From Sphingomonas caseinilytica (GTDB taxonomy: Bacteria; Pseudomonadota; Alphaproteobacteria; Sphingomonadales; Sphingomonadaceae), in the NCBI RefSeq assembly GCF_023516455.1, contig NZ_JAMGBA010000004.1:117575-181574 (forward strand): a DNA stretch of 64,000 nt. The letters are read 5' to 3'. The notes below the pieces were generated by a model that saw only the letters and a program-made list of their open reading frames with translations, was not told the DNA's origin and did no database searches. This document shows positions 9,348 to 17,668 of this stretch, one piece after another. Position numbers and translations under genes: made by a program. Numbering within the stretch: position 1 is the first letter of the stretch; every line of letters begins with the position of its first letter.

Positions 9348-11822
9348 ATGTCAATGCGCATGCTAATCGACGCGCGCCACCCGGAGGAGACCCGGGTCGC
9401 CGTCGCCAAGGGAAACCGGATCGAGGAGTTTGATTTCGAATCCGCGGAGCACAAGCAGCTCAAGGGTAATATTTATCTAGCCAAGGTCACCCGCGTCGAA
9501 CCGTCGCTGCAGGCGGCGTTCGTCGATTATGGTGGAAACCGCCACGGCTTCCTGGCCTTCAGCGAAATCCATCCCGACTATTATCAGATCCCGAAGGCCG
9601 ACCGCGACGCGCTGTTGGCCGAGGAAGCCGAGCATGCCGCCGAGGAGGAGCGTCTTCGCTCGGCGGAATATGGCGACGATGACGTCGAGGATGCCGACGA
9701 TAACGGCGAGTATTCGGGCGATCCCGAAGCCGAGGGCGAAGAAGCCGCCGAAGTTGGAACGGGCTCGGCCCGGTCCCCGGTCGACGAAAGCGCCGCCGAG
9801 GAGCTTCGCAAGAAGCGCCAGGCCCTGCGTCGCCGCTACAAGATCCAGGACGTCATCCAGCGCCGCCAGGTGCTGCTGGTGCAGGTCGTCAAGGAAGAGC
9901 GCGGCAACAAGGGTGCGGCGCTGACCACCTATCTGAGCCTCGCCGGCCGCTACTGCGTGCTGATGCCCAATACGTCGCACGGCGGCGGCATCAGCCGGAA
10001 GATCTCGAACGGCGCCGACCGCAAGCGGCTGAAGTCGGTCATCAACGACCTGAAGCTTCCGTCGACGATGGGCCTCATCGTCCGCACTGCGGGCCTCCAG
10101 AGGACCAAGGTCGAGATCAAGCGCGACTTCGATTATCTCGCCCGGCTGTGGGACGAGGTGCGCGAGCGCACCCTCTCTTCGTCGGCACCGGCACTCATCT
10201 ATCGCGACAGCGACCTCATCAAGCGCGCGATCCGCGACCTTTACCATCGCGAGATCGACGAAGTCGTGGTTGAGGGCGACGAAGGCTATAAGGCGGCCCG
10301 CGGCTTCATGAAGTTGCTGATGCCGAGCCACGTCCGCCGGGTGAAGCAGTACAGCGATCCGACGCCGATCTTCCAGCGTTACGGCGTCGAAGACCAGCTG
10401 ACGGCGATGTACCAGCCGATCGTCCAGCTGAAGTCGGGCGGTTACCTGGTGATCAACCCGACCGAGGCGCTGGTATCGATCGACATCAACTCCGGCCGGT
10501 CGACCCGCGAGCATAATATCGAGCAGACGGCATTCGCCACTAACCTCGAGGCGGCAGCAGAAATCGCCCGCCAGCTCCGGTTGCGCGACATGGCCGGCCT
10601 CGTTGTCATCGACTTCATCGACATGGAACAGTCGAGCCATGTCCGTAAGGTCGAGAAGGCGATGAAGGAGGCGCTGAAGAACGATCGCGCCCGCATCCAG
10701 GTCGGCCGCATCTCGAGCTTCGGCCTGATGGAGATGAGCCGCCAGCGGCTCCGCACCGGCGTTCTCGAAGCTTCGACCAAGGCTTGCCCGCATTGCGAAG
10801 GCACCGGCCTGATGCGGACCGCTTCGTCGGCCGGCCTTAGCGCGCTTCGAATCATCGAGGATGAGGCTGCCCGCGGACGCGGCGAGCGGATCATGCTCCG
10901 CGCGGGAAGCGAGGCCGCGATTTACGTCCTCAACAAGAAGCGCGGCGAACTGGCCGAAATCGAGGATCGCTACGGCGTCACCGTCGAAATCGCCATCGAA
11001 GAGGCCTTCGAAGGCGCGCGTATGACCGTCGAAAGCAGCGGTGCACGTCCGCAGCCTCGTGAGCGCTTGCCGATCGCGCCGGTCATCGTCGACGAAGAAG
11101 ACGATTATCTGCCTGAAGAGGATCTGGAAGCCGAGGAAGCCGAAGAGCGGGCCGAACGCGCCGAGCGCGACGACGAAGGCGAAGGCGAAGATGGCAGCCG
11201 CCGCCGCCGCCGCCGTCGTCGCCGCGGTGGTCGCGGACGTCGCCGGGATGGCGAACAGGGCGAGGAGGCAGCTGCCGAGTCCGCCGACGAGCTTCCCGAG
11301 GTCGCGGACGAGGCACCTGAGGCCGAAGAACTTGGGGCTGAGGAAGCAGGCGAGAAGCCGAAGCGCCGCAGCCGTCGCGGCGGGCGCAATCGCCGCAGCA
11401 AGGGCGAAGCCCGGACGGACGAGCCGAGCGATATCGCACCCGACGAGGCGCCGATGGCAGACCTTCCGATCGCCGAGGAGGAAGCTCCTGCCGAAGCCGT
11501 GGCCGAACCGGAGGCTGAGGCCGACGACAAGCCCAAGACCCGCCGGCGGCCCCGCGCCCGCAAGAAGGTCGAAGAGGCCAGCGAGACGGAAGCGGCTCCC
11601 GCCGAACAGCCGGTCGAAGTAGCAACTCCTGTCGAGGAGAGTGTTGAGGTAGAGCCTGCCGCGGAAGAGAAGCCGAAGCGCAAGAGCCGGGCCAAGAAGA
11701 AGCCCGAGGACGCGCCGGTCGAGGCAAAGCCGGCATCCAAGGCCGCCGCAACGCCCGAGCCGAGCAACGAAGATGCCCCCGGAGAGCCGCGCCGCGGCTG
11801 GTGGCAGCGAACCTTCGGTTAA
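9348..11822 (+). CDS. rne: Ribonuclease E
   Basis: This is the endoribonuclease that initiates mRNA decay and processes rRNA and tRNA, and is the degradosome scaffold. The start ATG 9348 (MSMRMLIDARHPEETRV) has GGAGA upstream; an upstream ATG frame from 9189 is leader. Domains of the 824-residue product: an S1 domain from about residue 35, interrupted by a long acidic insert (about 85-150); RNase-H-like and DNase-I-like parts with SIDINSGR near residue 379; and the Zn-link TKACPHCEGTG near 479. The disordered tail alternates acidic runs with an arginine block (nine consecutive Arg, about residue 620). The S1 insert and basic/acidic tail are typical of alphaproteobacterial enzymes. Confidence 0.95.
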   Translation: MSMRMLIDARHPEETRVAVAKGNRIEEFDFESAEHKQLKGNIYLAKVTRVEPSLQAAFVDYGGNRHGFLAFSEIHPDYYQIPKADRDALLAEEAEHAAEEERLRSAEYGDDDVEDADDNGEYSGDPEAEGEEAAEVGTGSARSPVDESAAEELRKKRQALRRRYKIQDVIQRRQVLLVQVVKEERGNKGAALTTYLSLAGRYCVLMPNTSHGGGISRKISNGADRKRLKSVINDLKLPSTMGLIVRTAGLQRTKVEIKRDFDYLARLWDEVRERTLSSSAPALIYRDSDLIKRAIRDLYHREIDEVVVEGDEGYKAARGFMKLLMPSHVRRVKQYSDPTPIFQRYGVEDQLTAMYQPIVQLKSGGYLVINPTEALVSIDINSGRSTREHNIEQTAFATNLEAAAEIARQLRLRDMAGLVVIDFIDMEQSSHVRKVEKAMKEALKNDRARIQVGRISSFGLMEMSRQRLRTGVLEASTKACPHCEGTGLMRTASSAGLSALRIIEDEAARGRGERIMLRAGSEAAIYVLNKKRGELAEIEDRYGVTVEIAIEEAFEGARMTVESSGARPQPRERLPIAPVIVDEEDDYLPEEDLEAEEAEERAERAERDDEGEGEDGSRRRRRRRRRGGRGRRRDGEQGEEAAAESADELPEVADEAPEAEELGAEEAGEKPKRRSRRGGRNRRSKGEARTDEPSDIAPDEAPMADLPIAEEEAPAEAVAEPEAEADDKPKTRRRPRARKKVEEASETEAAPAEQPVEVATPVEESVEVEPAAEEKPKRKSRAKKKPEDAPVEAKPASKAAATPEPSNEDAPGEPRRGWWQRTFG

Positions 11823-11830
11823 GTATGCGG

Positions 11831-11948
11831 CCCTTCGAGACGGCATCTCGACATAGCTCGATGCCTCCTCAGGACGATCGGTAGTTACTTTGAACTCCGT
11901 TCGTCCTGAGGAGGCGCTGAGCCTGCCGAAGCCTCGTCTCGAAGGACC
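11831..11948. repeat. Intergenic palindrome, family A (copy 2)
   Basis: CCCTTCGAGACGGC at 11831 and GCCTCCTCAGGACGATCG are answered by CGTTCGTCCTGAGGAGGC and GAAGCCTCGTCTCGAAGG near 11945. The result is a large inverted repeat between rne and the M48 protease gene. It partly lies in a spurious upstream extension of the protease frame. Confidence 0.8.
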
Positions 11949-11991
11949 CGAATTTCATCGCCCGTTCAGGCAATCGATGGGAGAGCGGGGC

Positions 11992-13353
11992 ATGACCCGC
12001 CTTCTCCGGCTGTTGATGGCTGGCCTCCTGCTGTTCTTCGCCGCCGCCCGGCCGGCCATGGCGCAGGAAATCCTCCGCGACAGTGAAACCGAGCTTCTCT
12101 TCAAGGACATCAGCGACCCGCTGATCGATGCCGCCGGGCTCGACCGCAAGAGCGTGAAGGTCGTGCTGGTCAAGGATGGCGAGATCAACGCCTTCGTCGC
12201 GCAAGGCCAGGTCGTCTATATCCACAGCGGCCTTCTGACGACCGCGGACAACGTCAACCAGTTGCAGGGGGTCATCGGCCACGAACTGGGCCACGTCGCC
12301 GGCGGGCACGCAATTCGCATCTATGAGGGCGTCGGGAAATCGACAGCCATCTCTATCCTGAGCCTGGTCCTGGGCGCTGCGGCGATGGCAGTCGGCGCCG
12401 GCGAGGCCGGGATGGGCATCATGGCAGCGGGCCAGCAGGCAGCCATGGGCAGTTTCCTGTCCTTTACCAGGGCGCAGGAGGCCAGTGCCGACCAGGCCGG
12501 CGCACAATATTTGTCGAAGGCCGGCATCAGTGGCCGTGGCAGCATCGAATTCTTCAAGAAGCTGCAGAACCAGGAGTATCGCCTCGCGGTCTTCGCCAAG
12601 GACAGCTATAATCGGACCCACCCGCTATCCAGCGAGCGCATCGCCGCGCTGAGCGAGATCTATCAGAAGGATCCGGCCTGGAACCGGAAGACCGATCCGG
12701 CGCTCGAGGCTCGTTTCCAGCGTGTGAAGGCCAAGTTGATCGGCTTCGTCACGCCGACGGAAGCGGTCAAACGCTATCCGGAGTCGGACCAGAGCGTCCC
12801 CGCCCACTATGCCCGGGCCTATGCCTACCATCTGGGTGCCTATCCCGATAAGGCCAATGCGGAAGCGGATGCCCTGCTGGCGACCAACCCTGAGGACCCG
12901 TTCTTCCTCGAACTGAAGGGACAGATCCTGCTCGAAAGCGGCCGGCCCAACGAGGCGATCGCGCCGCTTCGCAAGGCAGTCGCCAATGCGCCCGACATGC
13001 CGATGATCGCGGTGATGCTTGGCCACGCCCTGATCGCGTCGGAAGACGCTAAGCAATTCGCCGAAGCGAAGCAGGTGCTGAAGACGGCCGTCAATCGCGA
13101 CAATGACAATCCCTTTGCCTGGTACCAGCTGGGGATCGTCTACGACCGGGAGGGCGACCAGCCTCGGGCTGCGCTTGCGACGGCGGAGCGCAACAATTTG
13201 CAGGGCAACAACAAGCTGGCACTGTCGAGCGCCCGAATGGCCATGGCGGGGCTTCCCCAGGGAACGCCGGACTATATTCGGGCGCAGGATATCGCCATGG
13301 TGTCGGAAAATGCGCTGAAGAAGGACAAGAGACGACGTGACCCAGAGCAATAG
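11992..13353 (+). CDS. M48 family periplasmic metalloprotease with TPR region
   Basis: Start ATG 11992 has GGGAGAG upstream and gives a clear signal peptide (MTRLLRLLMAGLLLFF, cleavage after ARPAMA). The peptidase domain has the zinc motif HELGHVAGGH (about residue 97) and the distal glutamate region EASADQAGAQYL. The C-terminal 180 residues look like TPR helices (AYAYHLGAYPDKANAEADAL and following). This architecture matches the BepA/YfgC-type outer-membrane quality-control proteases. The downstream DsbA-like gene overlaps by 17 bp, suggesting translational coupling and a shared role in envelope protein folding. Confidence 0.88.
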   Translation: MTRLLRLLMAGLLLFFAAARPAMAQEILRDSETELLFKDISDPLIDAAGLDRKSVKVVLVKDGEINAFVAQGQVVYIHSGLLTTADNVNQLQGVIGHELGHVAGGHAIRIYEGVGKSTAISILSLVLGAAAMAVGAGEAGMGIMAAGQQAAMGSFLSFTRAQEASADQAGAQYLSKAGISGRGSIEFFKKLQNQEYRLAVFAKDSYNRTHPLSSERIAALSEIYQKDPAWNRKTDPALEARFQRVKAKLIGFVTPTEAVKRYPESDQSVPAHYARAYAYHLGAYPDKANAEADALLATNPEDPFFLELKGQILLESGRPNEAIAPLRKAVANAPDMPMIAVMLGHALIASEDAKQFAEAKQVLKTAVNRDNDNPFAWYQLGIVYDREGDQPRAALATAERNNLQGNNKLALSSARMAMAGLPQGTPDYIRAQDIAMVSENALKKDKRRRDPEQ

Positions 13354-14047
13354 TAGGCCGTGGATTGCAGCTGTCGCGGGTGGGGTCGTCGGAGCAGCGC
13401 TGACCGCCGGAACCCTGCTTCTCGCCGGCCCGTCGCTGTTTGGCGACCGATTGGTTCGCGATGCCCTGATTGCCAATCCGGAAATGCTGATCGACGCGGG
13501 CAATGCGCTTCGCGACCGGCAACATGCCGAGACACTGAGTCCGATCCGCGCCTCGATCGAACGTCCGTTCCATTCCAGCTGGAAGGGCGCTGAAAAGCCT
13601 GAGGTGACGCTCACTTATTTCTACGATTATGCCTGCGGTTATTGCCGGCAGAGCAATCCGGACATCGAGCGGTTGCTGAAGGAAGACAAGGGCCTTCGCG
13701 TCGTATACCGCGAGCTGCCGATCCTCGGGCCCGACAGCGTCGCGGCGGCACGGGTGAGCCTGGCGGCGTCCAAGGCGGGCAAGTTCGCCGCCTATCACGA
13801 CGCGCTCTATGCCGCCGGCCGGCCAGGTCCGGAGACGATCGCGCTCGCCGCCCGCGCCGCCGGCGTTCCGGCCCAGCCGACCGAGGATCCGGCGCAGGAA
13901 GCGGAGCTGAAGGCCAATATGACCCTTGCCAGCCAGCTTGGGGCGACCGGAACGCCGCTGTTCGTGATCGGGGATCGGGTGATCAATGCCGCGGTCGGAT
14001 ATGATGGTCTCAAGGAAGCGGTGAAGGCAGCTCGCGACAAGAGCTGA
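13337..14047 (+). CDS. DsbA family thiol-disulfide oxidoreductase
   Basis: Start GTG 13337 lies inside the end of the M48 gene. The 236-residue protein has an N-terminal membrane or signal segment (WIAAVAGGVVGAALTAGTLL), then a helical spacer resembling a ScsC-like N-terminal region. A thioredoxin fold follows, with the CGYC active site in FYDYACGYCRQSN and a cis-Pro region GATGTPLFVIGD. It should act in the periplasm, oxidising or isomerising cysteines. Whether it is an oxidase or an isomerase cannot be told from the motif. Confidence 0.88.
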   Translation: MTQSNSRPWIAAVAGGVVGAALTAGTLLLAGPSLFGDRLVRDALIANPEMLIDAGNALRDRQHAETLSPIRASIERPFHSSWKGAEKPEVTLTYFYDYACGYCRQSNPDIERLLKEDKGLRVVYRELPILGPDSVAAARVSLAASKAGKFAAYHDALYAAGRPGPETIALAARAAGVPAQPTEDPAQEAELKANMTLASQLGATGTPLFVIGDRVINAAVGYDGLKEAVKAARDKS

Positions 14048-14110
14048 CGTTCAGCTTCTTCATTCGACGCCGCCATTGCCGCCAAGCTCCGGGCGTGCCA
14101 GCAAGTTGCA

Positions 14111-14461
14111 ATGCTGTACCTTGCCATCAAGGCCGCCCTTTCGGGCATCCTGATTGCCATCATCTCGGAAGTGGCGAAGCGCTATCCCGGGTTTGGCGGC
14201 CTCATTGCGTCGCTGCCCCTGGTGTCCGTCCTCGGCATGGTCTGGCTTTGGCGCGACAAGCCGGACACCGCTAATATGGCGTCCCATGCCGAAGCGACAT
14301 TCTGGTTCGTCCTGCCTTCCCTGCCGATGTTCCTTCTGATTCCGGCCATGCTGCGTCATGGCTTCGGTTTCTGGCTGTCCCTTGCGGCGGGATGCGTGCT
14401 GACGATCGCGCTCTACAGCTTGATGATTTGGGCGGGGCCTAGGATCGGGTTGCGGCTCTAA
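14111..14461 (+). CDS. DUF3147-like small membrane protein
   Basis: A 116-residue protein with four predicted membrane segments (for example LAIKAALSGILIAIISEVAK, and LIASLPLVSVLGMVWLW). The conserved-looking pattern RYPGFGGLIASLPL and the size fit the DUF3147 family of unknown function. It is convergent with rlmE, with 13 bp between the stop codons, and nothing in the context indicates a role. Confidence 0.65.
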   Translation: MLYLAIKAALSGILIAIISEVAKRYPGFGGLIASLPLVSVLGMVWLWRDKPDTANMASHAEATFWFVLPSLPMFLLIPAMLRHGFGFWLSLAAGCVLTIALYSLMIWAGPRIGLRL

Positions 14462-14474
14462 AAGATCCGGAAGG

Positions 14475-15158
14475 TCACTCGCCCGAGCTTGGCGGCGTTC
14501 CCTTGAACCCTTGCGCGATCACATACCATTCCGAGGAATCCTTGCGGCTCGCCGGCGGCTTGGCGTGCTTCACGGTGGTAAAATGCCGCTTCAACGCGGC
14601 GACGAGATTATTGTCCGCGCCTCCCGCGAGCACCTTGGCGACGTAGGCGCCGCCGGGCCGGAGAACTTCGGTCGCAAACTCCATTCCGGCTTCAACCAGG
14701 GCCATGGTCCGCAAATGGTCGGTTTGCGGATGTCCCACCGTGTTGGCGGCCATGTCGGACATAACGAGATCCGCATGTTCGACGCCGAGCGCTTCCCTCA
14801 GCCGGGCTGGAGCCTCGTCGTCCATGAAATCCATCTGGAGGATCGCGACGCCGTCGATTGGATCGGTTGGCAGCAGGTCGATTCCGGCGACCGCCGCCTG
14901 TGGGGACCGGCGGCGCACTACCTGGCTCCACCCGCCCGGAGCGATGCCGAGGTCGACGACCGCCTTGAGGCCCTTCAGAAGGCCAAATTTCTCGTCGAGC
15001 TCCAGCAGCTTGTAGGCCGCGCGGCTGCGATAGCCTTCGGCCTTGGCGCGCTTGACGTAAGGATCGTTGAGCTGCCGCTCCAGCCAGCGGGTTGAGCTGA
15101 CCTTGCGACCCTTTGCCGTCTTCAGCCTTTGCTTCGGCCCCTGCCCGCTTCGGCTCAC
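14475..15158 (-). CDS. rlmE: 23S rRNA 2'-O-ribose methyltransferase RlmE
   Basis: RlmE (RrmJ/FtsJ) methylates U2552 of 23S rRNA in the late 50S subunit. The 227-residue product shows the catalytic tetrad: Lys in RAAYKLLELD, Asp in VMSDMAANTVG, Lys in GAYVAKVLAGG and Glu in DSSEWYV. The SAM motif is VVDLGIAPGGWSQV. The basic N-terminal extension (about 25 residues) is typical of alphaproteobacteria. The start overlaps the end of the upstream phosphatase gene by 4 bp (ATGA), so the two are coupled. Confidence 0.95.
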   Translation of the reverse strand: MSRSGQGPKQRLKTAKGRKVSSTRWLERQLNDPYVKRAKAEGYRSRAAYKLLELDEKFGLLKGLKAVVDLGIAPGGWSQVVRRRSPQAAVAGIDLLPTDPIDGVAILQMDFMDDEAPARLREALGVEHADLVMSDMAANTVGHPQTDHLRTMALVEAGMEFATEVLRPGGAYVAKVLAGGADNNLVAALKRHFTTVKHAKPPASRKDSSEWYVIAQGFKGTPPSSGE

Positions 15159-16213
15159 AACTGATATCCGTCGCGAGCCATGAGCGACCGGAGGATCCCC
15201 TCACGGATTCCGCGATCGGCGATGCCAAGCGTTTCCGCCGGCCAGATGTCGAGGATCGCTTCCAGGATGGCACAGCCCGCGACGACCATGTCCGCCCGTT
15301 CCGTGCCGATGCATGGAAGTCCGCTGCGCTCCGTGAAATCCATTTCCGCGATCATGGTCGATATCCGCCGCATATCGCCGACCGGCACATGCAAGCCGTC
15401 GATCAGCCGGCGGTCATAGGCCGGAAGCGCTAGGTGGACGCTGGCGAGCGTCGTCACTGTCCCGCTGGTGCCGAGCAGCCGGACGTTTTCGCGGTCATCC
15501 GGCAGCATTTCGACGAAATGGGCGAAGCTCCGGAATACCCGTTCGCGCATGCGGCCATAGGCCAGCACCCGATCCTTGCCCTCGATCGCTTCGCGGCCTT
15601 CGCTTTCGGTCAGCGAGACTACGCCCCATGGCGCCGACCACCAGGCGCGGATGCGCGGCGCAGTTTCGCCCTGCTCGACCAGCACCAGCTCGGTCGATCC
15701 GCCGCCGATGTCGAAGATGAGGGCCGGGCCATCGCCAGGTTCCAGCAGCTTATGGCAGCCAAGGACGGCCAGCCGCGCCTCTTCCTGCGGGGAGATGATT
15801 TCAAGCGCGATCCCGGTTTCCCGCTTCACCCGGGCGACGAATTCGCGGCCGTTGACGGCGCGGCGACAGGCCTCCGTCGCGACGGAGCGGGCGAGCGTTA
15901 CGTGACGGCGGCGAAGCTTGTCGGCGCAGATCGCCAATGCCTCGACTGACCGGTCCATCGATTCCTGGCTCAGCTTGCCGCGCGTCGACAGGCCGTGGCC
16001 CAGCCTGACGATGCGCGAAAATGCGTCGAGGACGGTGAAACCGCCCTCGCTCGGCCGCGCAATCAGGAGCCGGCAATTGTTCGTGCCGAGGTCCAAAGCA
16101 CCATAGATGTCGCGATGATGTCCCCTCCTGGGGACTGGCGGATTTCCGCCTGCCGGTCCACTGAAACTCGGACTCGGCGTACTGGCGACTTGCTGCGCCA
16201 TACACACACCCAT
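15155..16213 (-). CDS. Ppx/GppA family exopolyphosphatase/pppGpp phosphatase
   Basis: This ASKHA-fold phosphatase removes phosphate from polyphosphate or pppGpp. The core shows YGALDLGTNNCRLLIARP (phosphate loop 1), ATEACRRAVNG, IFDIGGGSTELVLVEQG (loop 2) and GTSGTVTTLASVHLAL. The product is about 352 residues, the short single-module form. Start ATG 16213 is preferred because AAGGA lies 5 nt upstream; ATG 16201 is the alternative. The first 30 residues are poorly conserved. Pairing with rlmE is common in alphaproteobacteria and may link the stringent response to ribosome maturation (inference). Confidence 0.88.
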   Translation of the reverse strand: MGVCMAQQVASTPSPSFSGPAGGNPPVPRRGHHRDIYGALDLGTNNCRLLIARPSEGGFTVLDAFSRIVRLGHGLSTRGKLSQESMDRSVEALAICADKLRRRHVTLARSVATEACRRAVNGREFVARVKRETGIALEIISPQEEARLAVLGCHKLLEPGDGPALIFDIGGGSTELVLVEQGETAPRIRAWWSAPWGVVSLTESEGREAIEGKDRVLAYGRMRERVFRSFAHFVEMLPDDRENVRLLGTSGTVTTLASVHLALPAYDRRLIDGLHVPVGDMRRISTMIAEMDFTERSGLPCIGTERADMVVAGCAILEAILDIWPAETLGIADRGIREGILRSLMARDGYQL

Positions 16214-16322
16214 TCTATCCTTCACCGCCGGGGAATACCGACGGCTGACTTGGATCCAACTTAACCTGAATGAGGTTTTGGAAGCAACCGGGCGCAACGG
16301 CTTGGAAATAGGCCGGTTGGCG

Positions 16323-16349
16323 TTGACACTCGGGGCCGGGGTTTATATC
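16323..16349 (+). promoter_or_regulatory. Probable promoter of tRNA-Gln
   Basis: A perfect TTGACA at 16323-16328 is followed by an AT-rich box (TATATC at 16344-16349, spacing 15; TATCTG two bases further on gives 17). It lies about 20 bp before the tRNA. Inferred from consensus only. Confidence 0.55.
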
Positions 16350-16368
16350 TGCCCGCCCGGCAAGCGAT

Positions 16369-16442
16369 TGCCCGATCGTCTAATGGTAAGACTACGGACT
16401 CTGACTCCGTCAATCGTGGTTCGAATCCACGTCGGGCATCCA
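16369..16442 (+). tRNA. tRNA-Gln (CUG anticodon)
   Basis: A 74-nt cloverleaf can be drawn by hand. The acceptor stem pairs TGCCCGA (16369-16375) with TCGGGCA (16432-16438), the anticodon arm is ACGGA-CTCTGAC-TCCGT, and the T arm contains GGTTCGAATCC. The loop CTCTGAC places CUG at positions 34-36, reading CAG (Gln). The CCA tail is encoded (16440-16442). The UG start of the acceptor is characteristic of bacterial tRNA-Gln. Confidence 0.95.
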
Positions 16443-16486
16443 GCGCCTTGAAAACCGTCCGGGGGACGGTTTGGCTCGAGGCGCTG
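16441..16486. terminator. Long hairpin between tRNA-Gln and the cyo operon
   Basis: Outer arms CAGCGCC (16441-16447) and GGCGCTG (16480-16486) enclose a perfect inner stem AAACCGTCC/GGACGGTTT (16452-16460 with 16464-16472). It can end transcription from both sides, although a long T run is missing: only an A-rich stretch follows on the + side, and TTTT follows the inner stem on the - side. It overlaps the CCA end of the tRNA. Confidence 0.5.
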
Positions 16487-16498
16487 CAAAAATAATCC

Positions 16499-16627
16499 CT
16501 ACAGCGCGATCATCCGGATCAGCCAGGCGACGATCGCCAGCGCTATTACCGATGCGACCCAGACCAGCGCGATCCAGCCCAGGCGCTGGACCAGCGGTTT
16601 CGACGGCGTTTCTTCCAACAATGGCAT
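16499..16627 (-). CDS. DUF2474-like small membrane peptide of the cyo operon
   Basis: A 42-residue frame starts at ATG 16627, 22 bp after cyoD on the same strand, with AAGGGGTGGGGG upstream. After a short hydrophilic start comes one membrane helix (LGWIALVWVASVIALAIVAW) ending in LIRMIAL. Length and pattern (RLGW, WxASVxALAxVAxLIR) match DUF2474, a family of about 40-residue peptides best known downstream of cytochrome bd oxidase genes. Here it is the fifth gene of a heme-copper bo-type operon, so it is likely an accessory subunit or assembly peptide of the oxidase (inference). Confidence 0.75.
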   Translation of the reverse strand: MPLLEETPSKPLVQRLGWIALVWVASVIALAIVAWLIRMIAL

Positions 16628-16649
16628 CCCCCACCCCTTAAATCGGCAC

Positions 16650-17033
16650 TCAATGCTGCATCTGGAGGTTCGTAATCTCCGGACCCGGCATCATATTGTC
16701 GTTCATATGCCCCATGATCCAGATGGTTCCGATCATTACCAGGAAAACGACGAGCACGCCGAACGCCAAGGCCAGCACATTGTTGGTATTATCGGGGCCG
16801 CTGGTGATGTGGAGGAAGAAGACCAGGTGCACGCCCATCTGGGCGATGGCGAGCACGACCAGGCCGACCGCGACCCCGGGACCCCAGAGCGAGGAGGTCG
16901 AGGCGACCCAGAAGGATACCGCCGTCAGGCCAAGCGCCAGCGCCAGGCCGATGACATAGGCGGTCGTTTCGCTGAGGATATTGCTGTGCGGCTCACCCGG
17001 CGCGACATTTTGTTCGGGATCGATTTCGGTCAT
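16650..17033 (-). CDS. cyoD: Cytochrome o ubiquinol oxidase subunit IV
   Basis: A 127-residue inner-membrane protein with three predicted helices (YVIGLALALGLTAVSFWV; VAVGLVVLAIAQMGVHLVFF; LALAFGVLVVFLVMIGTIWI). The HLVFFLHI segment is characteristic of CyoD. In bo3 oxidase it aids assembly of the Cu(B) site in subunit I. It overlaps the end of cyoC by 4 bp, as expected for the operon. Confidence 0.93.
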   Translation of the reverse strand: MTEIDPEQNVAPGEPHSNILSETTAYVIGLALALGLTAVSFWVASTSSLWGPGVAVGLVVLAIAQMGVHLVFFLHITSGPDNTNNVLALAFGVLVVFLVMIGTIWIMGHMNDNMMPGPEITNLQMQH

Positions 17034-17668
17034 GGCAATGTCCCGATCAGGTAGACGATGGTGAAAATGGCGACCCAGATGATGTCCAGCGCGTGCCAGA
17101 ACACGCTAAGGCACAAGAGCCGGCGCATGATGTGCTCGCGAAATCCCTTGGCCCATAGCTGCGCCATCATCGTGCCGATCCAGAGCAGGCCCGCGGTGAC
17201 ATGGGCGCCGTGGCAGCCGACCAGCGTGAAGAAGGCGGACAGGAAGGCGCTTCGCTGCGGCCCTGCCCCTTCGCCGACCATCGTCGCGAACTCGTAAAGT
17301 TCGATAAACAGGAAGACGGCGCCGAGCAGGCCGGTCACCAGCAGCCAGATCTGGGTCCAGGCCATGTTCTTGCGCTTGGCGGCGATCATCGCGAGGCCGC
17401 AAGTGAAGCTGGAAATGAGGAGCGCCAGCGTTTCGATCGCGACGAGGTTGCGGTCGAACAGCTGATTGCTGGTCGGCCCGCCGTCGGTGGCATTGGTTAA
17501 GGTCGCATAGGTCGCGAACAGGGCCGAGAACAGCACCATGTCTGACAGGACGAACAGCCAGAAGCCGTAGGGAACGACGATGCTTTTCGATTCCGGGCCG
17601 CGGTGGCCGAGGCCGGTATCTTCGGAGGCCCCGTGGGTAAGGCCAATCGTGGCGACTTCGGTGCTCAT
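17030..17668 (-). CDS. cyoC: Cytochrome o ubiquinol oxidase subunit III
   Basis: A 212-residue five-helix protein of the heme-copper oxidase subunit III family. It shows [20 protein letters not shown] and [19 protein letters not shown], then ends in [20 protein letters not shown], the usual signature. It stabilises subunit I in the membrane. It overlaps cyoB by 4 bp upstream and cyoD by 4 bp downstream, so all are translated from one message. Confidence 0.95.
   Translation of the reverse strand: MSTEVATIGLTHGASEDTGLGHRGPESKSIVVPYGFWLFVLSDMVLFSALFATYATLTNATDGGPTSNQLFDRNLVAIETLALLISSFTCGLAMIAAKRKNMAWTQIWLLVTGLLGAVFLFIELYEFATMVGEGAGPQRSAFLSAFFTLVGCHGAHVTAGLLWIGTMMAQLWAKGFREHIMRRLLCLSVFWHALDIIWVAIFTIVYLIGTLP

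Noticed and set aside
9477..11846. 789-codon open frame antisense to rne
   Set aside because: A GC-skew shadow of the real gene; leucine/arginine-rich with no domain.
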